In this document: positions 18,025-26,697 of the stretch, one piece after another
How positions within the stretch are numbered: the first letter of the stretch is position 1
Layout: every line of letters begins with the position of its first letter
NCBI RefSeq assembly: GCF_005405085.1
Contig: NZ_BJDJ01000016.1
Coordinates: forward strand, 1 to 59,866
Source: Lactiplantibacillus daowaiensis
Lineage (GTDB): Bacteria; Bacillota; Bacilli; Lactobacillales; Lactobacillaceae
Direction: 5' to 3'
Length of the DNA stretch: 59,866 bases
The notes under the pieces: generated by a model
Databases searched by the model: none
The model's input: the letters and a program-made list of their open reading frames with translations, nothing else
What the model was told of the DNA's origin: nothing
Translations under genes and position numbers: made by a program

Positions 18025-18625
18025 GTATCAAGAAAACTTAGTGCCGTATACCCACGCTGAACTAATGGCGAAAGTGGCCGCACAATTAACCGATTCACGT
18101 TACCAACATTGCTTACGCGTAGAGCAAACCTCACGCGACTTAGCCGTGGCAAACGGGGTTGACCCTGAATTAGCTGCCATTACTGGGCTATTACACGATT
18201 ATGCCAAGCAACGTGATGATGCAACGTTTATCAAGATTATTCAAACCCATGGCTTAGATCCTGAATTAGTCCATTATGGCAATGGGGTTTGGCATGGGGT
18301 TGTTGGTGCTGAACTGATTAAAGATGAACTTCATATTTATAATGAAGACATTTTAAATGCTGTCCGGTTGCATACGGTCGGCGCACCTTACATGCCAAAG
18401 TTAGCGCAAATTGTGTTTATGGCTGATTTTATTGAACCGAATCGGGATTTTCCAGGCGTTGATGAGGCCCGGAAATTAACCAAACAATCATTAGCGGCCG
18501 GGGTCCGCTACCAAATTCAACATACGTTAGCGTATCTTGTTGAAAAAGGCCAAGCTGTCTACCCACAAACCTTAGCGACTTATAATGCTTGGGTCGGTGG
18601 CGTCGGTGCGGTCACCCCAAATTAA
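18008..18625 (+). CDS. yqeK: HD-domain hydrolase YqeK (Ap4A hydrolase family)
   Basis: 205-aa HD-domain phosphohydrolase; B. subtilis YqeK hydrolyses diadenosine tetraphosphate symmetrically. Metal motifs visible: HCLRVEQTSRDLA, then GLLHDYAKQRD (the HD pair) and later VFMADFIEPNR. ATG 18008 follows AAGGAG and overlaps the end of nadD by 17 bases. Placement between nadD and rsfS is the conserved arrangement. Confidence 0.92.
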   Translation: MSQPIEYQENLVPYTHAELMAKVAAQLTDSRYQHCLRVEQTSRDLAVANGVDPELAAITGLLHDYAKQRDDATFIKIIQTHGLDPELVHYGNGVWHGVVGAELIKDELHIYNEDILNAVRLHTVGAPYMPKLAQIVFMADFIEPNRDFPGVDEARKLTKQSLAAGVRYQIQHTLAYLVEKGQAVYPQTLATYNAWVGGVGAVTPN

Positions 18626-18648
18626 ATCAAACTTAAAGGAAGTATTTT

Positions 18649-19005
18649 ATGGATAGCAAAGCATTATTACAATTAACTGTTGAAGCCGCTGATGACAAGC
18701 GGGCCGAAGACATCGTCGCTTTAAATGTTGCTGAAGTGAGCTTGATGGCGGATTATTTTGTCATCTTATCAGCAGATTCAAAACGCCAAGTTCAAGCGAT
18801 TGGCGATAACGTGGTTGATTTTATCCGCAAGGCTGGTTCTGACGTGAAGAGCGTTGAAGGTCGGACCGCTGGTGAATGGATCTTAATCGATTGCGGCGAT
18901 GTCATCGTGCACGTCTTCCAAAAAGACGCACGTCAACATTATAACTTAGAAAAATTATGGGCCGATGCACCGTTAGTTGATGTCGACCAATGGGTTAACG
19001 CATGA
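18649..19005 (+). CDS. rsfS: Ribosomal silencing factor RsfS
   Basis: 118 aa. Binds L14 and blocks subunit joining under starvation. Family features: AEDIVALNVAEVSLMADYFVI, then VEGRTAGEWILIDCGDVIVHVF and the final YNLEKLWADAP. It overlaps the next gene by four bases (ATGA-type coupling). Confidence 0.95.
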   Translation: MDSKALLQLTVEAADDKRAEDIVALNVAEVSLMADYFVILSADSKRQVQAIGDNVVDFIRKAGSDVKSVEGRTAGEWILIDCGDVIVHVFQKDARQHYNLEKLWADAPLVDVDQWVNA

Positions 19006-19736
19006 TTTATCAGACGTTTGCCGAATTATACGACGAACTCTTCGATCCAGCCATGTACCAGCAATGGCTGGATTTTGTGCGTCGTCAATTACCTGACCAA
19101 ACGGGTGAAGTCTTGGAATTAGCTTGTGGGACTGGTCGGTTGGCCGTGTTACTGGCACAAGCGGGTTACCATGTGACTGGTTTTGACTTGTCTGATAATA
19201 TGTTGGCCTTAGCGCAACAACATGCCGAAGCCGCTGACGTGACGATTCCGTTAATCGAAGGCAATATGCTTGATTTGTCGGAATTAGGCACGTTTAGCGC
19301 GGTCACTTGTTTTGCCGACTCGTTTTGCTACTTACCAGACATTACGCAGGTGCAACAAGCGTTTACCGAAGTGGCACAACACTTAACGGCGGATGGTAAG
19401 TTCTTGTTTGATGTGATCACACCGCACCAAACAGATGACGTTTATCCGGGCTATATGTATAACTATCGTGATGATGAACGGGCCTTTATGTGGACGAGCT
19501 ATGCTGGTGAAACGCCGCATAGTGCCGAACATGATTTAACGTTCTTTATTTGGAACGACGATAAACAAGCCTTTGATGAAGTTAGCGAGTTACATCAAGA
19601 ACAAACATATGACTTAGCCACCTATCAACAAGCTTTAGCGGCCGCTGGGTTTAGTCACGTTACGGTGACGGCCGACTTTGGGCAACATGAACCTGATGAC
19701 CAAACGACGCGGTGGTTCTTTGTCTGTCAAAAGTAG
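19002..19736 (+). CDS. SAM-dependent methyltransferase, class I
   Basis: 244 aa. Motif I is VLELACGTGRLAVLLAQAG (about residues 38-56) and motif II-like GFDLSDNMLALA follows, so the SAM-binding Rossmann fold is intact. The target is unknown. It is a constant member of the yqeG-yqeK operon in lactobacilli and streptococci, between rsfS and tmcAL, so a translation- or tRNA-related target is a reasonable guess only. ATG overlaps the rsfS stop by four bases. Confidence 0.85.
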   Translation: MIYQTFAELYDELFDPAMYQQWLDFVRRQLPDQTGEVLELACGTGRLAVLLAQAGYHVTGFDLSDNMLALAQQHAEAADVTIPLIEGNMLDLSELGTFSAVTCFADSFCYLPDITQVQQAFTEVAQHLTADGKFLFDVITPHQTDDVYPGYMYNYRDDERAFMWTSYAGETPHSAEHDLTFFIWNDDKQAFDEVSELHQEQTYDLATYQQALAAAGFSHVTVTADFGQHEPDDQTTRWFFVCQK

Positions 19737-19745
19737 GTGACCAGG

Positions 19746-20894
19746 ATGCACGCAGTTGGTGTCATAACTGAATATAATCCACTGCATAATGGGCATTTGT
19801 ACCATTTACAGCAGGCAAAGCAACAAACTGGTGCGGATTGTACGGTGGTCGTCATGAGTGGTAACTGGCTGCAACGCGGGGAACCAGCGATCCTAGATAA
19901 GTGGACGCGGGCCCAACTGGCGTTGCAGGCCGGGGCGGACTTGGTGATTGAACTGCCAGTCTTTTTTGCCACGCAACCGGCACATTTATTCGCGCGTGGT
20001 GGCGTTGAGTTATTAACGGCGTTAGGTTGTGAGAGCTTGGTCTTTGGCGCCGAGCATCCCGAATTGGACTTTGGCCAATTGATGGCCGCTTTTCCTAATG
20101 GTCGCGAAGCGTTTAAACAGTACAATGCGACCTATGCGACCCTGTTTAATGCCGCTTTAAAGACGGCTACAGGGCAAGCGTTGACCAAATCCAATGACAT
20201 GTTAGGGTATTGCTATTACGTCGCTAATCAGCATTTAGGCGGTCATTTGAAGCTGGTGTCGATTCAGCGCCAAGTCGCGGATCATAACGATGCCGCGATT
20301 CATATGAGTCAATTTGCGAGTGGGACAGCGATTCGTCAAGCAGCGCTTACCGGCAATTGGTCAGCGGTGGCTAAAGTGGTCCCAGCGACAACTTTAGCGC
20401 AGCTGCAACAACAACCATTGGTGAGTTGGGCTGATTTTTGGCCTTACCTGCACTATCAATTGATGAGCACGACGGTTGAACGCAGTGGTCAATTTGATCA
20501 GATGGCTGAGGGACTGGAGTATCGACTACGCGAAATGGCGCAATCGGCCACTAGCTTTGACGATTTCTTGACGCGTGTTAAGTCGAAACGTTATACGTAT
20601 ACGCGCCTGCAGCGAGTCGCAACCGCCACGTTGTTACAGCTAACGGCAACCGAGGTCCAAGCCGCACAGATGCAAAATTACTTGCGGGTGCTCGGCTTTA
20701 GTCCAGTCGGACAGGCTTACTTGCATCAAGTTAAAAAAGAGTTAACGTTGCCACTATATACGAAGATGAGTAAGGACTTGCGGTTACATGAGTTGGCACT
20801 GGATTATCGTGCGGGGCGGGTCTATGAATTAATCAATCATCAAACCCAAGACTTGTATCGGCGGCCATTGATGATTGAAAACGCCCCGAAGTAA
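19746..20894 (+). CDS. tmcAL: tRNA(Met) cytidine acetate ligase TmcAL (YlbM)
   Basis: Acetylates the wobble cytidine of elongator tRNA-Met using acetate and ATP in Firmicutes. 382 aa, nucleotidyltransferase-like, with GVITEYNPLHNGHLYHL (HxGH motif) at the N-terminus, followed by VVMSGNWLQRGEPAILDKW. The frame opens at GTG 19737 directly after the previous stop, but ATG 19746 with AGGTGA five bases upstream gives the family-like start MHAVGVITEYNP. Last gene of the operon. Confidence 0.92.
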   Translation: MHAVGVITEYNPLHNGHLYHLQQAKQQTGADCTVVVMSGNWLQRGEPAILDKWTRAQLALQAGADLVIELPVFFATQPAHLFARGGVELLTALGCESLVFGAEHPELDFGQLMAAFPNGREAFKQYNATYATLFNAALKTATGQALTKSNDMLGYCYYVANQHLGGHLKLVSIQRQVADHNDAAIHMSQFASGTAIRQAALTGNWSAVAKVVPATTLAQLQQQPLVSWADFWPYLHYQLMSTTVERSGQFDQMAEGLEYRLREMAQSATSFDDFLTRVKSKRYTYTRLQRVATATLLQLTATEVQAAQMQNYLRVLGFSPVGQAYLHQVKKELTLPLYTKMSKDLRLHELALDYRAGRVYELINHQTQDLYRRPLMIENAPK

Positions 20895-20971
20895 TTTCAG
20901 TTGACCATGACCGCTTTTCTTGGTATGGTGGTGAACGATGGCGGGCTTTTCAGCCTGTCAAGGAAAAAACA

Positions 20972-21000
20972 TTGACAAAGGATTTTCACACAGGTATAAT
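20972..21000 (+). promoter_or_regulatory. Consensus promoter for the DUF177-rpmF unit
   Basis: TTGACA, 17-base spacer, TATAAT: both boxes perfect. Predicts strong constitutive transcription of the L32 unit. Confidence 0.93.
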
Positions 21001-21028
21001 TTATCACGTTGCATTAGGAGGTTTTTAA

Positions 21029-21580
21029 ATGAAATGGTCGTTAAGTCAGCTACGAAGCTATCGTGATGAGCCACTTCAGTTTGATGAAGCGTTGGATTTA
21101 AAACACTCCCTGATGACGCGTTATCCCGAAATTATCGATGTTAAAGCAACCCAAGTAAAAGGGTATTTGACCTATGATAAGGGTAACGTGCTAATCTCAG
21201 CCCATGTTGATGCGGACTTAACCGTGCCATCAACACGGTCGCTGACGCCAGTTGACTTACCGCTGGCTTTTCAAATGACAGAATATTATGTGTCGCAAGG
21301 AACTGATTTAAGTCAGTTCGAAGACGACGATACGGTAATTATTTTACCCGAAGATGATATTTTGAATTTTGATGTCGCTGTGGAGGATAATATTTTAATT
21401 CACATCCCCATGCAGATTCTTTCTGAAGCTGAGCAAAATGGTGAACCGATGCCCACTGGTAACGGTTGGGAAGTCATCGGTGAAGATGATCTCGCCAAGC
21501 AAGCTGAAGAACATAAAACTGTTGATCCGCGTTTAGCTAAGTTAAAAAACCTGTTCCCTGATCAGGAAGCCAAGGATTAA
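21029..21580 (+). CDS. YceD family protein (DUF177)
   Basis: 183 aa, acidic. The family is nearly always encoded next to rpmF and its plant homologues affect 23S rRNA accumulation; in bacteria the molecular role is not settled. Visible family features are the central strand region KGNVLISAHVDADLTVPSTRSL and the C-terminal DPRLAKLKNLF. ATG 21029 follows AGGAGG. Separated from rpmF by 61 bases without a terminator, so both use the consensus promoter at 20972-21000. Confidence 0.88.
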   Translation: MKWSLSQLRSYRDEPLQFDEALDLKHSLMTRYPEIIDVKATQVKGYLTYDKGNVLISAHVDADLTVPSTRSLTPVDLPLAFQMTEYYVSQGTDLSQFEDDDTVIILPEDDILNFDVAVEDNILIHIPMQILSEAEQNGEPMPTGNGWEVIGEDDLAKQAEEHKTVDPRLAKLKNLFPDQEAKD

Positions 21581-21641
21581 GTTTAGCTAAACCTATCATA
21601 CCCTCACGTTAAGTGAAATTATTTTAAGGAGGTGTAGGTTG

Positions 21642-21821
21642 ATGGCTGTACCAGCAAGAAGAACATCTAAGATGCGTAAACGCAACCGTCGTGGTCATAT
21701 CAAATTGGCTACACCAAATTTGGCACCATGCCCAAATTGTGGCGAATTACGTGTATCTCATCGCGTTTGCCCAAGTTGTGGTTTTTACAACGGCAAACAA
21801 GTCGTAAAAGTAAACAACTAA
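21642..21821 (+). CDS. rpmF: 50S ribosomal protein L32
   Basis: 59 aa. N-terminus [16 protein letters not shown] is diagnostic. It has a complete zinc-type motif, CPNC (about 31-34) and CPSC (about 44-47), so this is the zinc-binding C+ form. ATG 21642 follows AAGGAGGTG. Confidence 0.97.
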   Translation: MAVPARRTSKMRKRNRRGHIKLATPNLAPCPNCGELRVSHRVCPSCGFYNGKQVVKVNN

Positions 21822-21890
21822 TTTGATTTAGTTGCTGAAAAGCCGCAGTGCGGCCATGGCGCATGTCGCTTTTCATCTGAATACGATTCA

Positions 21891-21916
21891 AAAACTCGCT
21901 TAGGCGAGTTTTTTTG
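21891..21916 (+). terminator. Terminator after rpmF
   Basis: AAACTCGC pairs with GCGAGTTT around a TTAG loop, followed by a T run. Confidence 0.9.
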
Positions 21917-21951
21917 TGCGCAAATTTAAGTTTACATAAAAGGTTACTATC

Positions 21952-21995
21952 CGCTATTTAGGTCAGTGCAACTTGATCTGAATGGCGTTTTTTTG
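21952..21995 (+). terminator. Second terminator between rpmF and the secreted-protein island
   Basis: A 14-pair stem, CGCTATTTAGGTCA pairing with TGATCTGAATGGCG, then seven T. With the terminator at 21891 it insulates the downstream island. Bases 21996-22085 hold nothing else I recognise. Confidence 0.75.
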
Positions 21996-22085
21996 TCTAT
22001 CCGGATCAATCACGTCGTTATGACAAAATTTATTTGAATTATTTTCAACCAATACTTTAAAACGACAGAGGGTGTCGGGGCGTTA

Positions 22086-22094
22086 TGCTATGCT
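22086..22094 (+). promoter_or_regulatory. Possible extended -10 promoter of the secreted-protein island
   Basis: TGC followed by TATGCT (22089-22094) forms an extended -10 element about 40 bases before the first island gene. No good -35 is seen at the expected distance. Confidence 0.35.
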
Positions 22095-22135
22095 AGCGCT
22101 GACATAAAAAATGAAGCAAAAGGAGTTTGATGAAG

Positions 22136-22711
22136 ATGTCAAAAAAATGGTTAGCAAGTTTAGCAGTTGGAACGGCATTGATGGGGACTGGTGTTGCGGT
22201 TGGGGTAGTTGCAACTCAGGTGAGTCAGCCTGCGACGGTCCAAGCGGCTGTGAAAACAAAGACGTATAAAATTGATAGAGCTTATCGAAAAGATGGTAAA
22301 TGGTACACGATGAAAGTCAAATTAACCTATGGTAAGCCGGTTACAGTTAAAACACCCAAGTTCAAAGGCTATGTGGCATATACCCGAGGTGAATTTAACT
22401 TAACGCTGACGGCTAATGGTGATGTGCAAATGTCTGGTAACGGTGGTTACTATTTTAAAACGATTTCAGCCCAAGTACAGAAGGCCAATGCTAAGTCAAA
22501 GAAGGCAGTAACGACTAACGGTACCATTTATTACGGCAACGCTAAAACGGTTAGTTATAAAGTCAAAGGTAAAGTTGGCACAATTGTTTCGGCAAAAGTA
22601 CCACAAATAAAAGGTTATAAATCAAATGTGAAGAAAATGAAGGTAGGCATTAATGATAAAGGTAAAGATGGCGCTTGGAAGTTAACAAAAGTTACTTATA
22701 AGCGTAAGTAA
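22136..22711 (+). CDS. Small secreted basic protein, KGY-repeat family, copy 1
   Basis: 191 aa, not recognised. A Sec signal peptide starts MSKKW, has a Gly/Ala/Val-rich core and a likely VQA-A cleavage near residue 37. No lipobox, LPxTG or membrane anchor is present. The mature part is very lysine rich and has two copies of a strand-like motif: PVTVKTPKFKGYVA (about residues 64-77) and VSAKVPQIKGYKSNVK further on, resembling mucin-binding or wall-associated beta repeats (a loose likeness). The signal peptide is identical to that of the next gene over 38 residues. Two ATGs lie six bases apart; 22136 is chosen by analogy with the fourth island gene and its distance from AAGGAG. Extracellular and probably wall-associated through charge; function unknown. 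Confidence 0.75.
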   Translation: MSKKWLASLAVGTALMGTGVAVGVVATQVSQPATVQAAVKTKTYKIDRAYRKDGKWYTMKVKLTYGKPVTVKTPKFKGYVAYTRGEFNLTLTANGDVQMSGNGGYYFKTISAQVQKANAKSKKAVTTNGTIYYGNAKTVSYKVKGKVGTIVSAKVPQIKGYKSNVKKMKVGINDKGKDGAWKLTKVTYKRK

Positions 22712-22792
22712 TAATCAATTTATGGTTTATGCATTTCAAGAATTACGAAAAATATCTATAACGATATGAGTCAAAAAAGGGGTTTGATGAAG

Positions 22793-23401
22793 ATGTCAAA
22801 GAAGTGGTTAGCAAGTTTAGCAGTCGGGACCGCGTTGATGGGAACTGGTGTTGCAGTTGGGGTAGTCGCAACTCAGGTGAGTCAGCCTGCGACGGTCCAA
22901 GCGGCGACAAAAGTAAAAAAGGTAACGATTAAAAAAGCTTACTGGAAGGATGGTAAGTGGTCTTCAATTACCGTCAAAGTACCTTATGGAAAAACTGTTT
23001 CAGTGAAAAAGCCAAGTTTTAAGGGCTATAAGGATGCCTGGAATGGCAGCCTTGGTTCAGTGTCAGTTAGTAAAAAGGGAAAAGTTAAGCGTACGACTTC
23101 CCTGACGGCAACGCCGATGTTTTTTGTGAAAACTATTTCCGCAAAACAGCAACAAAAGAATGCTAAATCCAAAAAGGCTGTGAGCGTTAAAGGGACCATT
23201 ACGTACTATATGGACAAGTCGCCAGAGACAAAGTTTGTCTCATTTAAAACTAAAGGCATTATCGGGACATTAGTGACAATTAAAACACCAAAAATCAAAG
23301 GATATAAGGCAGATACTAAAACCGTTAAAGTTTGCATTGAGAGCAAGAAAACTGCGGCCGTGCCGGATGGTACTTTTATGTTACATTACGTTAAGGAATA
23401 G
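22793..23401 (+). CDS. Small secreted basic protein, KGY-repeat family, copy 2
   Basis: 202 aa, paralogue of the preceding gene. The first 38 residues are identical to copy 1, while the mature part has clearly diverged. Shared mature motifs: KDGKW, VSVKKPSFKGYKDA, ISAKQQQKNAKSKKAV and VTIKTPKIKGYKADTK. It is lysine rich with no anchoring motif. One cysteine is present near the C-terminus (VKVCIES), so no internal disulfide is possible. ATG 22793 follows an AAAAAAGGGG ribosome binding site. The gap to copy 1 is 81 bases without a clear terminator, and the third gene follows after 18 bases. Confidence 0.75.
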   Translation: MSKKWLASLAVGTALMGTGVAVGVVATQVSQPATVQAATKVKKVTIKKAYWKDGKWSSITVKVPYGKTVSVKKPSFKGYKDAWNGSLGSVSVSKKGKVKRTTSLTATPMFFVKTISAKQQQKNAKSKKAVSVKGTITYYMDKSPETKFVSFKTKGIIGTLVTIKTPKIKGYKADTKTVKVCIESKKTAAVPDGTFMLHYVKE

Positions 23402-23419
23402 ATTCTGAGGGGACTCCAA

Positions 23420-24106
23420 ATGAAAAAATTAGTCAGTGTATTAGGTCTAACCATGGCAGTCGCAAGTAGTGCCATGTTATTTGAAATTGGTATGACGCAA
23501 CCGGTAACGGCTCAGGCCGCTGTTAAAACGCATAAACTTACCAGCCTACCAAAAACATTTCATGGGACTTGGTATTTAAACGGGGATGCAAGCAATGGTC
23601 AGCGCCTTAAAATAAAAGTGACTGGCAAGAAATTCAGTATTTCTAAATATCGTAAAAGTCTTGATCGCAGTTCAATGTCAGCAACGAGTGAACAGTATTT
23701 CACGCCGTATAAAGTCAGTGGTGCTGGCACGCATAAAAATACGATTTATTTACTTAATGGCACGGGGATTAATACGATCCGGCGCACGACCATCAAAGGT
23801 AAAGCTGTGCTCATTAGTTACAATGAGCAGCAACATGGTACTGGCTACATGATCTATACCAAAGCCAAGCATGATAGCCGGCAACGTAACATTGGCGGTT
23901 CTAATCCATTTGGCATGATGGTCACGAGTCGTAAAACGGCTAAAGAAAATCGCGCTTTTTATCAAAAAATCAATCCTAGTGTGAAAAAATATTTTGGCAA
24001 AGCCGTGAAGAAGCAATACGCTACTGGCGGGACGACTGGACTATTTAAAGGGATTCATTTTAATTATTACAGCGCTTATGGGTTTTGGAGCCATATGGCC
24101 AATTAA
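23420..24106 (+). CDS. Secreted protein of unknown function, Lactobacillus HGTWY type
   Basis: 228 aa. The signal peptide MKKLVSVLGLTMAVASS continues to a probable cleavage near AQA-A (about residue 33). The mature start TSLPKTFHGTWYLNGDA resembles small secreted lactobacillar proteins that begin with a strand HGTWY; the rest is basic with aromatic residues (GIHFNYYSAYGFW near the end) and no cysteine. It does not share the KGY repeats of its three neighbours. No anchor motif. GAGGGG precedes ATG 23420. Same strand and tight spacing suggest co-expression with the island. Function unknown. Confidence 0.7.
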   Translation: MKKLVSVLGLTMAVASSAMLFEIGMTQPVTAQAAVKTHKLTSLPKTFHGTWYLNGDASNGQRLKIKVTGKKFSISKYRKSLDRSSMSATSEQYFTPYKVSGAGTHKNTIYLLNGTGINTIRRTTIKGKAVLISYNEQQHGTGYMIYTKAKHDSRQRNIGGSNPFGMMVTSRKTAKENRAFYQKINPSVKKYFGKAVKKQYATGGTTGLFKGIHFNYYSAYGFWSHMAN

Positions 24107-24155
24107 ACAGAAGCGTCATTAATTGAAAAGAACAAATAAAAAAGGGGCAGTAAGT

Positions 24156-24770
24156 ATGTCAAAATCAAAGGTAACAAGTCTAGTCATCGGGACGACACTA
24201 TTGGGAGTTGGCTTAGTTGCCGGGGTAGTGGTCAATACTGGCGAATCAGCAATTAGTGTCCAAGCTGCAAGTAAGACGTTTACTCAAAATGTGACGATGC
24301 CAGCAACTGTGAATAAAAAAGTAAAGCGGGTTTTGTTTAAAAAATTGACGGCACCAATTCCTAATAAAATGATTGGTCAGTCATATATTTATGCCGCGAC
24401 ACCTAAGTTAGCCGGATATAAAGCTAAGCCTAAAGTGCTAATTAGTTTATATGGAAATAATAACCAGTATCAATGGGCACTAACAGATATTCTGAACTAC
24501 TATAAGGTTCAAAAGAAGTATACTGGTAAAAAAATCACCGTGCATGGCGCAATTCAGGCCACTAAAAATGGCAAGCAATATGCGTTTAAAGCGCGTAAAG
24601 TGACGGCACCTAACTGGTCAATCGTAAAAGTTGCTGCACCGAAAATTAAAGGCTATAAAGCGAATGTTAAAACGGTTCAATTGGGTGTGATTCGTTGGTC
24701 TAATAGTCTAACTGATAATCCTGGTGGTTTTGACACGTTAACTAATTTACGCTATACAAAAATTAAGTGA
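24156..24770 (+). CDS. Small secreted basic protein, KGY-repeat family, divergent copy
   Basis: 204 aa. The signal peptide begins MSKSKVTSLVIGTTLLGVG and ends near VQA-A. The mature part carries two motifs of the same kind as the first two island genes, TPKLAGYKAKPK (about residues 82-93) and APKIKGYKANVK (about 163-174), each followed by a strand (VLISLYG; VQLGVI). Overall similarity to copies 1 and 2 is weak outside these motifs, so it is an older relative. No cysteine and no anchor. ATG 24156 follows AAAAGGGG; the frame is open further upstream but without a better start. Confidence 0.7.
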   Translation: MSKSKVTSLVIGTTLLGVGLVAGVVVNTGESAISVQAASKTFTQNVTMPATVNKKVKRVLFKKLTAPIPNKMIGQSYIYAATPKLAGYKAKPKVLISLYGNNNQYQWALTDILNYYKVQKKYTGKKITVHGAIQATKNGKQYAFKARKVTAPNWSIVKVAAPKIKGYKANVKTVQLGVIRWSNSLTDNPGGFDTLTNLRYTKIK

Positions 24771-25097
24771 TGAAGTTAGTAGCTAGCTAAGTTCAGCGTA
24801 ATCGTCGCGACACATTAGTCGAAGACCAAAGTTAAAGCACACCACGCAACCCATGTTGTGATTACGGTAAAGACTGCAAAATAATTAAATAAAAGCTTGT
24901 GCGAATAGGTGAATCCTATTTGGGCAAGCTTTTTAGATTTAAGGGTAAAAATGCCTTTAGATCACCGCTATGAAAATAAATTTCTTATAAATGTGAAAAA
25001 TATGAAACTTTTTTGATAAATCGGCTCAAATAACTTTAATTAATTAACCTTTTTTGGTACGATTGTCACGTAGTAAAATTTGGGAGGTCAACATCTA
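24771..25097 (+). other. 327-base gap before gnd
   Basis: Contains the island terminator (24891-24934). Upstream of it, CGTAATC (near 24798) and GATTACG (near 24860) form a widely spaced inverted repeat of unknown meaning. Bases 24935-25085 are AT rich and must contain the gnd promoter, but no pair of boxes with good spacing stands out. No coding region was seen. Confidence 0.5.
24891..24934 (+). terminator. Terminator closing the secreted-protein island
   Basis: AAAAGCTTG pairs with CAAGCTTTT, with an internal ATAGG/CCTAT helix, followed by a T run. Confidence 0.8.
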
Positions 25098-26534
25098 ATG
25101 AGTAATGAAAAACCACAAATTGGGGTCATTGGCATGGCCGTCATGGGTAAAAACTTGGCTTTGAATATTGAAAGCCGCGGCTACAAGGTCGCTATTTTTA
25201 ACCGGACTGGCGCCAAGACTGAAAAAGTTGTTAAGGACCATGCGGACAAGCAATTAGTACCAAGTTACAAGATCGAAGACTTCGTGGCTTCACTTGAAAC
25301 ACCACGTCGGATTATCATGATGGTTAAAGCTGGGAAGCCAACTGATGCCGTTATCGACGAATTATTACCATTGCTTGATAAGGGCGATGTCTTGATCGAT
25401 GGTGGGAACACCAACTTCAACGATACGATGGCTCGGAATGCCCGTTTGGACAAATCCGGCATCAACTTCATTGGCATGGGTGTTTCTGGTGGTGAATTAG
25501 GTGCCTTACAAGGGCCTTCTTTGATGCCAGGTGGCCAAAAAGAAGCGTATGACTTAGTTGAACCAATCTTGAAGAAGATTGCGGCTAAGGCGCCTCAAGA
25601 TGGCGAACCATGTGTCACTTACATTGGCGCTAATGGTGCTGGCCATTACGTTAAGATGGTTCATAATGGGATCGAATACGGTGATGAAGAATTAATCGAC
25701 GAAAGCTACAACATTATGCGTAACGTTGCTGGTTTATCAGTTGATGAAATGTCTGACGTCTTCACTGAATGGAACAAGGGCGAATTAAGCAGTTACTTAG
25801 TTGAAATTACGGCTGATATCTTATCACGTAAAGACGACTTAGGTGACGACAAGACGAAGCCAATTGTTGACATGATCTTAGACCGTGGGAACAATAAAGG
25901 GACTGGTAAGTGGAGTTCAGAAGATGCATTGAACGTCCAAGTACCACAATCAGTTATTACTGAAGCCGTTTATGCGCGTTACATCTCAATGATGAAGAAC
26001 GAACGGGTCGCAGCTTCTAAGAAATTAGCTGGTCCTAAGAACGACTTACAATTACCAGCTAAAGAAGAATTAGTTGAAAAGATTCGTCAAGCGCTTTACT
26101 TCAGTAAGATCATGAGTTATGCGCAAGGTTTCGAACAATTGCGTTTCGCCGCTGAACATTACGGTTGGGACTTGAAGTTCGGTGAATTAGCACAAATCTG
26201 GCGTGCCGGTTGCATTATCCGGGCCCAATTCTTACAAAACATCACCAATGCGTTTGATAAGAAAGCTGATTTGAACAACTTATTGATGGATGATTACTTT
26301 GCAGATATCGCTGCTAAGTACCAACAATCAACGCGTGACGTCTTAAGCTTGGCAATCCAAGCTGGCGTACCCGTACCATCATTTAGTGCTGCGTTATCAT
26401 ACTACGACTCATATCGGGCCGAAGTTTTACCAGCCAACTTGTTACAAGCACAACGTGACTACTTTGGTGCCCATACCTACGAACGGACTGACCGCGACGG
26501 CATGTACCATTACAGCTGGTATGAAGAACAATAA
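25098..26534 (+). CDS. gnd: 6-phosphogluconate dehydrogenase, decarboxylating
   Basis: Oxidises 6-phosphogluconate to ribulose 5-phosphate, CO2 and NADPH in the oxidative pentose phosphate and phosphoketolase routes. 478 aa. The N-terminal nucleotide-binding motif is [15 protein letters not shown], the substrate region [19 protein letters not shown] and [17 protein letters not shown], and the signature [15 protein letters not shown] lies near residue 255. ATG 25098 follows GGGAGGT; an in-frame extension to 25080 overlaps the ribosome binding site. Monocistronic between two terminators. Confidence 0.97.
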   Translation: MSNEKPQIGVIGMAVMGKNLALNIESRGYKVAIFNRTGAKTEKVVKDHADKQLVPSYKIEDFVASLETPRRIIMMVKAGKPTDAVIDELLPLLDKGDVLIDGGNTNFNDTMARNARLDKSGINFIGMGVSGGELGALQGPSLMPGGQKEAYDLVEPILKKIAAKAPQDGEPCVTYIGANGAGHYVKMVHNGIEYGDEELIDESYNIMRNVAGLSVDEMSDVFTEWNKGELSSYLVEITADILSRKDDLGDDKTKPIVDMILDRGNNKGTGKWSSEDALNVQVPQSVITEAVYARYISMMKNERVAASKKLAGPKNDLQLPAKEELVEKIRQALYFSKIMSYAQGFEQLRFAAEHYGWDLKFGELAQIWRAGCIIRAQFLQNITNAFDKKADLNNLLMDDYFADIAAKYQQSTRDVLSLAIQAGVPVPSFSAALSYYDSYRAEVLPANLLQAQRDYFGAHTYERTDRDGMYHYSWYEEQ

Positions 26535-26553
26535 AAACTAAATTTAGTTTGGA

Positions 26554-26583
26554 GTCACAATCTTTGGGATTGTGGCTTTTTTG
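26554..26583 (+). terminator. Terminator after gnd
   Basis: GTCACAATC pairs with GATTGTGGC around a TTTGG loop, then a T run. Confidence 0.9.
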
Positions 26584-26631
26584 TTGCCCTGAACAAGATG
26601 TCGTCATTAAAGTAATCGTAGTCGCGACTTT

Positions 26632-26660
26632 TTGTATCGAACGTTTGTTTGCGTTATACT
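26632..26660 (+). promoter_or_regulatory. rarA promoter containing a LexA-like (SOS) box
   Basis: TTGTAT (26632-26637) and TATACT (26655-26660) are 17 bases apart. The spacer begins with CGAACGTTTGTTTG (26638-26651), which matches the Gram-positive LexA/DinR box CGAACRNRYGTTYG at 13 of 14 positions. A repressor bound there would occlude RNA polymerase, so rarA is probably SOS-induced here. Confidence 0.6.
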
Positions 26661-26697
26661 TAATATAATAACTTTGACACGGAAATGGGGTGTGGTT

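Noticed and set aside
22136..24770. Bacteriocin or sortase-anchored adhesin cluster
   Set aside because: No double-glycine leader, LPxTG motif, immunity gene or transporter is present.
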